From Tuberibacillus sp. Marseille-P3662 (GTDB taxonomy: Bacteria; Bacillota; Bacilli; Bacillales; Sporolactobacillaceae), in the NCBI RefSeq assembly GCF_900178005.1, contig NZ_FXBS01000004.1:248001-312000 (forward strand): 64,000 bases of DNA, given 5' to 3'. Positions within the stretch are counted from its first letter, which is position 1. Each line of letters begins with the position of its first letter. Below the pieces are notes generated by a model. It worked only from the letters and a program-made list of their open reading frames with translations, had not been told where the DNA came from and made no database searches. Positions 57,929 to 64,000 of the stretch are shown here, one piece after another. The translations under genes and the position numbers were made by a program.

Positions 57929-59047
57929 CTAACGACTGATTTTTTGATATGATTCCAGCAATTTTTTAAATTCCGGTTCCCAACTATACTTTTCAGTGAC
58001 TGCATGCCTCCCATTTTGGCCCATTTTCTTAGCTTGTTCAGGATGATCCAAAATAAATTGGATGGCATCGGCGATCGCAGAGGGATCAAGAGGATCAACG
58101 CATATCCCACACTCATTATGTTCAACAATTCCTTTCCACAAAGGAAAGTCAGACGCAACAACCGGAATACCTGCAGACATGTATTCGAACATTTTAACAG
58201 GATAAGATACTTTATATCTTGGCTCAGGATGAATCAGTACCAGCCCAACCTTTGCTTGGTTTAGAACCTCTCGGACTTCATTTCGACCTAGCCATCCTAG
58301 AAAATCGACATATTGCCAACCATTAAGTTGCTGAGCTTTATTTTCTAACTCGGGGGTGCCAAATTTTCCGCCAAGGAGCAACCTGACATTTTCATTTGTA
58401 CCTCCATTGATCTTTCCAAAAGCCTGAATAATCTCCAAGATCCCTCTTGGTTTTGTAATAGAACCAATGTAAGCTGCCTTATTGTCAAAGGTTTGTGCAT
58501 TGTTATTATCTTCTTGCTCCCATTCGTCTAAAAGCGGAAAGTTTTGAACAGTAATCGTTTGATCATTATAAGCTTCAAATCGCTCTGTTATTTCCGGAGT
58601 TGCGGTCACAATACCATCAAATTTCTTTGAAGCAAACGCCTCTAAATTCCTTGTCATTAGGCCTAACGGCTTTTTAAGAACATTTGGAAGCCAGTCTTTA
58701 GAAAGAATTTGCTTCGGAACATCTTCATGGACATCATAAAATACTTTTTTGCCCCTTTTTTTCAACATCATACCAGAAAAAATAAGTTCAGGATCATGAA
58801 AATGATATACATCAGCATCGACTTCCAACGCTTTTTTAAAGACGCTTCGAACCGTTGATGTCATTCGTGACAATCGGTTACTTCCAGACTTCAGTACACC
58901 ATGACAGTGAATACCCTCAATGGTCTTATCTGGAGCATCAGGGGCAACGAGATGAGTTTCATAATGTTGGGCCAGTGACTGACACTCTTTTACAAAGATC
59001 CTAGTGTCGTTATATATATGCACAGAAGTTATATGACACACTTTCAT
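57929..59047 (-). CDS. Family 4 glycosyltransferase
   Basis: About 372 residues from ATG at 59047, directly after GGAGGATCTTT. A GT-B enzyme: KVCHITSVHIYNDTRIFVKE at the N-terminus, and in the C-terminal half ILEIIQAFGKI, VDFLGWLGRNEVREVLNQA, and YPVKMFEYMSAGIPVVASDF with the E-x7-E nucleotide-sugar motif. It uses an NDP-sugar to extend the polysaccharide unit. Spacing of 60 bases to the next upstream GT4 gene suggests the same operon. Confidence 0.88.
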   Translation of the reverse strand: MKVCHITSVHIYNDTRIFVKECQSLAQHYETHLVAPDAPDKTIEGIHCHGVLKSGSNRLSRMTSTVRSVFKKALEVDADVYHFHDPELIFSGMMLKKRGKKVFYDVHEDVPKQILSKDWLPNVLKKPLGLMTRNLEAFASKKFDGIVTATPEITERFEAYNDQTITVQNFPLLDEWEQEDNNNAQTFDNKAAYIGSITKPRGILEIIQAFGKINGGTNENVRLLLGGKFGTPELENKAQQLNGWQYVDFLGWLGRNEVREVLNQAKVGLVLIHPEPRYKVSYPVKMFEYMSAGIPVVASDFPLWKGIVEHNECGICVDPLDPSAIADAIQFILDHPEQAKKMGQNGRHAVTEKYSWEPEFKKLLESYQKISR

Positions 59048-59107
59048 AAAGATCCTCCAATAAAGCTTTAATAAAATAGCCCATAATTCCAATCGCGGGT
59101 CAACGAA

Positions 59108-60307
59108 TTATGATTCTAAAGCACGTTGATAAATTTTTAACATATGCTCACCGTTACGTTTCCACGTGAACTTTTCCTCAATGAGTTCCTTGGCATTCCC
59201 ACCTACTTTTCGCCGTAACTGTTCATTTTCAAAAAGTTTGTCTATGACCGTAGCAAGCGCATCTTCATCCTGAGGTGGTACCAAGAATCCATTGCTTTCA
59301 TTTGACACAACTTCTTCCACACCTTCCCCACGTGTACCTATAATAGGTTTTCCGCAGGCCATTGCTTCAATATAGACAATTCCGAATGCTTCATTCCAAC
59401 TTGGCATCGAAAAAACATCGCATTGTTCCATCAATTGCTTAACCTCTTCCTTACTTTTTGCACCTAAAAACGTAACATGATCTTGCAATTGATGTTCAGT
59501 GACGAGGTCCCGTAAATATTGTTCACTTTCTCCTTTGCCAACAATATAATAGTGTAAATTATTATATTTCTTAATTAACTTTGAAACAGCAACAATGTTA
59601 TATTGGATGCCTTTAAGTGGATTTAAATTAGATACACTTAATAATATAGGAGAAAATGAAGGCTTTTGTTTTTCTTGATCCATAGGCTCTTTCAGAAAGA
59701 TTGGACTGACGCCATTTGGAACCACATGACATTTCTCATCTATAACATCCTCAAACGCCTGTTTTCTTATGGTGTCCAAGCGGTCACTAACTAGGACAAC
59801 TTGTTTGGCGCTTTGTATCGCTTTTTTCACCTGCAATTTAGACGAACGATTAGTATGAATGGTCCCAAGAAGGTCTTTCCCATGTATCGTTAAAACAAAT
59901 GGAAGGCCCAATTGATGAGCCAATTTCATTGTTGCCACCCCATCAGGTAAAGCAACATGAGCATGAATGAGATCAAATTGATATTGTTTATGTAATTTTT
60001 TTGCCGTATCATAAATTCCCTTATACATAAAACGACCGGTCTGATGAAATAAAATATTTTTTGGAAACGATATATATCTAGGATGGTATATCGGGACACC
60101 CTCATTTTCTAAATAATAAGGTGTTTGAGCATAGGCAGACCATTTCCTAGATAATTGATTTAATGGGAAAGGAGCATACCTTACGGGTGAAATGACAACG
60201 ACTTCACAACCTTGATACATAAGCTCTTTTACCTGTTCATGAACAAATGCCCCTGCATAAGGATTAAAATGTGTTGGATAGAGATGAGAAATCACTAAAA
60301 CTTTCAA
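59108..60307 (-). CDS. Family 4 glycosyltransferase (TuaC-like)
   Basis: Predicted 399 residues. MKVLVISHLYPTHFNPYAGA and FVHEQVKEL are typical of the TuaC/EpsD-type GT-B enzymes; the donor-binding half has NGVSPIFL, LLSVSNLNPLKGIQY, VTFLGAKSKEEVKQLMEQC and PSWNEAFGIVYIEAMACGKP with the E-x7-E motif. It lies between ugd and the other GT4. TuaC in B. subtilis acts in teichuronic acid synthesis next to a UDP-glucose dehydrogenase (TuaD), a parallel context. Confidence 0.88.
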   Translation of the reverse strand: MKVLVISHLYPTHFNPYAGAFVHEQVKELMYQGCEVVVISPVRYAPFPLNQLSRKWSAYAQTPYYLENEGVPIYHPRYISFPKNILFHQTGRFMYKGIYDTAKKLHKQYQFDLIHAHVALPDGVATMKLAHQLGLPFVLTIHGKDLLGTIHTNRSSKLQVKKAIQSAKQVVLVSDRLDTIRKQAFEDVIDEKCHVVPNGVSPIFLKEPMDQEKQKPSFSPILLSVSNLNPLKGIQYNIVAVSKLIKKYNNLHYYIVGKGESEQYLRDLVTEHQLQDHVTFLGAKSKEEVKQLMEQCDVFSMPSWNEAFGIVYIEAMACGKPIIGTRGEGVEEVVSNESNGFLVPPQDEDALATVIDKLFENEQLRRKVGGNAKELIEEKFTWKRNGEHMLKIYQRALES

Positions 60308-60328
60308 AGCCCGTAAGCACTCCTTTTA

Positions 60329-61648
60329 TCATGTTTCATTTAATTCATCGATCGTTGGTCTTCCAATTGAATGATATTCAAATCCTGTCCCTTTAATTGC
60401 GTCTAGCGGAAAAGTATTTCTACCGTCAAAGATAATAGGTTGACGCATTAACTGATAAGCCCGCTCCAAATTTAAATCTTTAATATCATCCCACTCAGTT
60501 AAAATAAACGCTACATCAGCTTGGCCAATTGCATCCTCAATAGAATCTGTAAATTGTACCTCATTTGGAAAGATACTTTGGGCATTTTCAATTGCTAGAG
60601 GGTCATAAGCTGTAACATTAGCCCCTTGCTTAACGAGTTCCTCTGAAATGACAATGGACGGAGCCTCTCTCATATCATCTGTCTTAGGCTTAAAAGCAAG
60701 ACCTAACAAGGCAATATTTAATCCTTTTAAATCACCAAGCCTTTGGTTGGCTTTGTTAACCAATAATAACTGCTGATGATTATTAACCTTTATTACTGAT
60801 TTAAGCAATTCAAATTCATGTTCGACATTACCAGCAATTTGAACAAGAGCATTTGTATCTTTCGGGAAACATGATCCGCCATAACCGATTCCTGCATTGA
60901 GGAATTGAGGTCCAATCCGACGGTCTATGCCCATCCCCTTTGAGACATCCTCAATATTGGCACCAATTTTGCCGCAAATATTGGCTATTTCATTGATAAA
61001 GCTAATTTTTGTCGCGAGGAAGGCATTGGATGCATACTTTATCATTTCAGCACTTTTAACATCCGTTCTAAAAACAGGCAGACCGAATGGCTCATTAACC
61101 TTTTCAATCATATCTCCTGCTGCTTTGTTGTCAGAACCAATAACAATTCGATCACTTTCAAAAGTATCTTTAATCGCTGATCCTTCCCGTAAAAATTCAG
61201 GATTTGACACCATATCAACCGAAACGGGTGCTTTTAAGTATTTAAGTACGATTGATTTGATATGATCATTTGTTCCTACTGGAACCGTGCTCTTTGTCAC
61301 AATAACGACATTATGATTAATATTTTCAGCAATGCCTTTCGCTGCGAGGCTTACATAAGAAAGATCCGCAGAACCATTTTCATTTTGAGGGGTTCCAACA
61401 GCGATATAGATGACTTGGACATCTTTATAACCTTCATCTAATTCACTAGTAAAGGACAAACGACCTGACTCAATATTTTTTGCCATTAATTCTTCTAAGC
61501 CTTGTTCATATATTGGTGGAATACCTTCCTTTAGCTGCTTAACTTTTTCTTTATCAATATCAATACAAGTGACTTGATGACCGATATCTGCCAGGCAAAC
61601 GCCTGTGACTAAACCTACATACCCTGTTCCGACCACAGATATTTTCAT
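60329..61648 (-). CDS. ugd: UDP-glucose 6-dehydrogenase
   Basis: Predicted 439 residues. The NAD-binding GTGYVGLVTGVCLADIGH is at the N-terminus, SNPEFLREGSAIKDT and NAGIGYGGSCFPKDTNALV hold the catalytic Cys near residue 260, and LGLAFKPKTDDMREAPS lies in the C-terminal domain. It oxidises UDP-glucose to UDP-glucuronate, the acid sugar of many capsules and teichuronic acid (TuaD type). It overlaps galU by 4 bases, so its substrate supplier is made together with it. Confidence 0.96.
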   Translation of the reverse strand: MKISVVGTGYVGLVTGVCLADIGHQVTCIDIDKEKVKQLKEGIPPIYEQGLEELMAKNIESGRLSFTSELDEGYKDVQVIYIAVGTPQNENGSADLSYVSLAAKGIAENINHNVVIVTKSTVPVGTNDHIKSIVLKYLKAPVSVDMVSNPEFLREGSAIKDTFESDRIVIGSDNKAAGDMIEKVNEPFGLPVFRTDVKSAEMIKYASNAFLATKISFINEIANICGKIGANIEDVSKGMGIDRRIGPQFLNAGIGYGGSCFPKDTNALVQIAGNVEHEFELLKSVIKVNNHQQLLLVNKANQRLGDLKGLNIALLGLAFKPKTDDMREAPSIVISEELVKQGANVTAYDPLAIENAQSIFPNEVQFTDSIEDAIGQADVAFILTEWDDIKDLNLERAYQLMRQPIIFDGRNTFPLDAIKGTGFEYHSIGRPTIDELNET

Positions 61649-62535
61649 ACTTTTCCTCCACTTTTAAGTTCTTCTAATACTTGCTGTAAATAGTTAATGG
61701 TTCCGTCCTTCAAATCGTCTCGTTCAATAGCGAAATCAATTGTTGCCTTAATGAAACCAAACTTATCACCAACATCATAACGGTCACCATCAAATGGATA
61801 ACCAATCACTTTTTCCGAGCTTGCGAGAACCTTGATCGCATCAGTAAGTTGGATTTCACCCCCCGACCCTGGAGGGAGGTCTGATAAAATATTAAATATT
61901 TCTGGTGTCAGAATATACCTGCCCATAACCGCAAGATTCGAAGGAGCTTCTTCAATGCTTGGCTTTTCTTCTAAAGACTCTAACTCAATCAAGCTTGATT
62001 CTTGATCATGTTTTGGAGCAATAATGCCATATTTGCTTACGTCTTCATCAGGAACTTTTTGTATACCAACAACAGAAGAATGATGTTGGTCATAGACATC
62101 AATTAATTGCTTTAGGCATGGCTTATTTGACTTAACAATATCATCACCTAACATGACAGCAAACGGTTCATTTCCGATAAATCGGCTGGCACAATATACA
62201 GCATGTCCTAAGCCTAAGGGCTCCTTCTGACGGATGTAATAGACATTAGCAAGGCTAGAAATGTGATTAATGGTTTCAAGCATTTCTGTCTTGTTTTTAG
62301 TCCTGAGGGTCGACTCAAGCTCATATGATTTATCAAAGTGATCTTCAATCGCTCTTTTCCCACGACCACTAATGATAATGATATCCTCTATACCTGAAGC
62401 TGCCGCTTCCTCAACAATATATTGAATCGTCGGTTTATCAACAATGGGTAGCATTTCTTTAGGTTGAGCTTTTGTTGCAGGCAAAAATCTCGTTCCCAAT
62501 CCCGCAGCGGGAATAATGGCTTTTTTTACACTCAT
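61645..62535 (-). CDS. galU: UTP-glucose-1-phosphate uridylyltransferase
   Basis: Predicted 296 residues. VKKAIIPAAGLGTRFLPATK at the N-terminus binds the nucleotide; further landmarks are KEMLPIVDKPTIQYIVEEA, LGHAVYCASRFIG, MLGDDIVKSNKP and GGEIQLTDAI. It makes UDP-glucose, feeding ugd in the same operon as well as glucosylated wall polymers (B. subtilis GtaB). A terminator lies just upstream at 62600-62640, so galU-ugd and the downstream genes probably have their own promoter. Confidence 0.96.
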   Translation of the reverse strand: MSVKKAIIPAAGLGTRFLPATKAQPKEMLPIVDKPTIQYIVEEAAASGIEDIIIISGRGKRAIEDHFDKSYELESTLRTKNKTEMLETINHISSLANVYYIRQKEPLGLGHAVYCASRFIGNEPFAVMLGDDIVKSNKPCLKQLIDVYDQHHSSVVGIQKVPDEDVSKYGIIAPKHDQESSLIELESLEEKPSIEEAPSNLAVMGRYILTPEIFNILSDLPPGSGGEIQLTDAIKVLASSEKVIGYPFDGDRYDVGDKFGFIKATIDFAIERDDLKDGTINYLQQVLEELKSGGKV

Positions 62536-62599
62536 TGACGATGCCCCCTTTAAATGTTTATGAATAGGTTTATAAAAACCCTATCTATCTTAACAACTA

Positions 62600-62640
62600 T
62601 AAAAAGAAGCCCGTGAATGATAATAATATCACGGGTTCTT
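62600..62640 (-). terminator. Terminator after the sugar aminotransferase gene
   Basis: AGAAGCCCGTGA (62605-62616) pairs with TCACGGGTTCT (62629-62639), followed on the minus strand by TTTTTATAG. It separates the aminotransferase from galU. Confidence 0.82.
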
Positions 62641-62645
62641 TTAAT

Positions 62646-63758
62646 TTACCGTAGGAAAAAGGCCTCAAGTTGCTTAACAACATATTCCTGCTGGTCTTGC
62701 TGTAACTCTGGGAACATTGGTAGTGAGATGACCTCATCACAAGCCTCTTCAGCCTTTGGAAAATCTCCCTTTTTATAACCAAGATCCTTAAACACAGGTT
62801 GGAGATGCAAAGGAATAGGATAATAAATCATAGATGCGACTCCCTTTTCCTTTAAAAAAGCCTGAAGTTCATCTCTTCTTGGAACACGAATCGTATATTG
62901 ATGATAAATATGATAGTTATTGTCATCTTCATAAGGAGTTTGAATCACATCAGCCAACTTTTCATTGATTAATGAGTTATATTGTTCTGCTTTTTGCCGC
63001 CTTAGTTCATTCCATTGATTCAAATACTCAAATTTCACGTTTAAGATGGCTGCCTGCATTTCATCAAGCCGACTATTATATCCTAATACATGATGGTGAT
63101 ATTTTGGTTTACTGCCATGAACTCTTAATACACGAGATTTCTCGGCTAATGACTCTTGATCACTTACAATCATGCCCGCATCACCGTAAGCACCCAAATT
63201 TTTAGTTGGGAAAAAACTATAACACGCCATGTCTCCTAACTCACCAACATGACGACCTCTATATTCTGATCCAATGGCTTGTGCAGCATCTTCAACAACT
63301 GAAAGGCCATTTTTTTGGGCGATCTCATTAATTGAGTCCATATCTGCGGCCTGTCCATACAAATGAACCGGTATAATTGCTTTTGTTCGTTCGGTAACTC
63401 TTGCCTTAATCGATTGTGGATCTATGTTAAAGGTTTTCGGATCTATGTCTGCAAATACAGGGGTTGCACCGATTCGCGACACAGCCCCTGCCGTCGCAAA
63501 GAAAGTAAACGTGGGTACGATCACTTCATCCCCTGGTTCAACACCACAGGCTAGTAGTGATAAATGTAACGCATCACTACCATTAGCCACACCAACACCG
63601 TGTGATACGTTACTTAGGTTAGCAACATCTTTTTCAAGTTTTTTTACGTTTTGGCCAAGAATAAATTGTGACGATGCCATCACCTCTTCAAGGGCGGCAT
63701 TGATATCATATTTTAATGTTTGATATTGCTCTTTTAAATCAAGCATAGGAATGTTCAT
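62646..63758 (-). CDS. DegT/DnrJ/EryC1-type nucleotide-sugar aminotransferase (WbpE-like)
   Basis: Predicted 370 residues. PLP-fold motifs: GVANGSDALHLSLLACGVEP, VPTFTFFATAGAV, VVEDAAQAIGSEYRGRHVG with the PLP-ring Asp, and CYSFFPTKNLGAYGDAGMI with the Schiff-base Lys; then YNSRLDEMQAAIL. It transfers an amino group from glutamate to a keto nucleotide sugar. The overall pattern resembles WbpE, which aminates a 3-keto hexuronate derivative. It starts 4 bases inside the end of the Wzz-like gene. The oxidase that would make its substrate is not in the window. Confidence 0.9.
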   Translation of the reverse strand: MNIPMLDLKEQYQTLKYDINAALEEVMASSQFILGQNVKKLEKDVANLSNVSHGVGVANGSDALHLSLLACGVEPGDEVIVPTFTFFATAGAVSRIGATPVFADIDPKTFNIDPQSIKARVTERTKAIIPVHLYGQAADMDSINEIAQKNGLSVVEDAAQAIGSEYRGRHVGELGDMACYSFFPTKNLGAYGDAGMIVSDQESLAEKSRVLRVHGSKPKYHHHVLGYNSRLDEMQAAILNVKFEYLNQWNELRRQKAEQYNSLINEKLADVIQTPYEDDNNYHIYHQYTIRVPRRDELQAFLKEKGVASMIYYPIPLHLQPVFKDLGYKKGDFPKAEEACDEVISLPMFPELQQDQQEYVVKQLEAFFLR

Positions 63759-64000
63759 TGCTCATCCTCCTTATCTTTTATACCATTGTTGTTCTTATAT
63801 TTATCTTTTTCCGGACGTAGTATTTCTGGAACAAACAAAATTAAGAGACTTAACACAATGCCAATCAAAAATCCAACAGTTGCTTGACGTTTAGGTTGAC
63901 CTGTTTGCTTTGATAAAGTTAAATCTTCAACAATTTTTGTCTTTTTCGTATCCAATAACTTTGACTTTAACTCATATAAGAATTTTTGTTTATCAAAGCT
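63755..64000 (-). CDS. Wzz-like chain-length determinant, C-terminal part
   Basis: The frame is open to the right window edge, so the gene begins outside; about 81 codons are visible. The segment contains a short coiled region (YELKSKLLDTKKTKIVEDLT), a single membrane helix (VGFLIGIVLSLLILFVPEIL) and a charged cytosolic tail. A C-terminal helix after a coiled extracellular region is the layout of Wzz/YveK-type polysaccharide chain-length regulators. Its position at the head of a polysaccharide operon supports this. The call is tentative with so little sequence. Confidence 0.6.
   Translation of the reverse strand, partial: SFDKQKFLYELKSKLLDTKKTKIVEDLTLSKQTGQPKRQATVGFLIGIVLSLLILFVPEILRPEKDKYKNNNGIKDKEDEQ

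Noticed and set aside
1-64000. tRNA, rRNA, prophage or CRISPR-Cas genes
   Set aside because: I looked for tRNA-like cloverleaf strings, rRNA cores, phage structural motifs and Cas motifs and found none that could be supported.

Overview
The window looks like chromosome of a low-to-mid GC, motile, competent Gram-positive of the order Bacillales (Bacillaceae or a close family). The pointers are a late-flagellar/degSU/comF neighbourhood like that of Bacillus subtilis, FliW/CsrA control of flagellin, sigma-D type promoters, tagO and LCP wall genes, long-form HPF, strong AGGAGG ribosome sites, and a dispersed repeat common in Bacillaceae. I do not name a species.

Layout, left to right. 1-4.6 kb: the end of a CstA-type peptide transporter, a membrane protein, an Aas-like acyl-ACP synthetase and a tiny holin-like toxin. 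4.6-8.3 kb: hpf and the fliD-fliS-fliT operon with one extra small gene. 8.4-13.3 kb: a LysM/NlpC wall hydrolase followed by a repeat- and IS-rich patch holding small genes, a second holin-like toxin with a predicted antisense RNA, and broken IS3- and ISL3-type elements. 13.3-18.5 kb: flagellin (hag) followed by a TPR glycosyltransferase and a pyruvyltransferase-like/sulfotransferase fusion, together a candidate flagellin-modification locus. 18.6-23 kb: an orphan LuxR-type regulator, a chemoreceptor, a nucleotidyltransferase and a P-loop/Asp23-like protein.

23-27 kb is a malonate locus: MadLM transporter, GntR/FCD regulator, crotonase-fold protein and class III CoA-transferase, with repeated TTGTC...GACAA operators. 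27.3-36.3 kb is a complete relative of the poorly understood Escherichia coli yhfSTUVWXYZ operon, rearranged and carrying an extra secreted serine hydrolase. 36.5-38.8 kb holds a D-malate/tartrate dehydrogenase and an MFS transporter. 38.9-39.3 kb is a third holin-like toxin/antisense RNA module.

39.4-53 kb follows the B. subtilis order in reverse: csrA, fliW, yviE, flgL, flgK, flgN, flgM, yvyF, then an insertion (panD, an Fpg-type glycosylase, a 9-copy 41-bp minisatellite, a NERD protein), then comFC, comFA, degV, degU, degS. 53-64 kb is envelope: yvyE, tagO, an LCP ligase and an exopolysaccharide cluster (three glycosyltransferases, a hexapeptide acetyltransferase, ugd, galU, a sugar aminotransferase and the end of a Wzz-like gene).

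The genes form four working units: flagellar export and assembly with its FlgM-SigmaD and FliW-CsrA checkpoints; a possible sulfated or otherwise decorated flagellin; two carboxylate or unknown-substrate catabolic islands (malonate, yhf) inserted between csrA and hag; and surface polysaccharide synthesis. The most notable points are the flagellin-linked sulfotransferase, the malonate locus with a possible crotonase-type decarboxylase, the Gram-positive yhf operon, and three related type I toxin modules within 35 kb. Starts were often moved inward from the longest open frame to the codon with a Shine-Dalgarno site; such choices are stated per gene.
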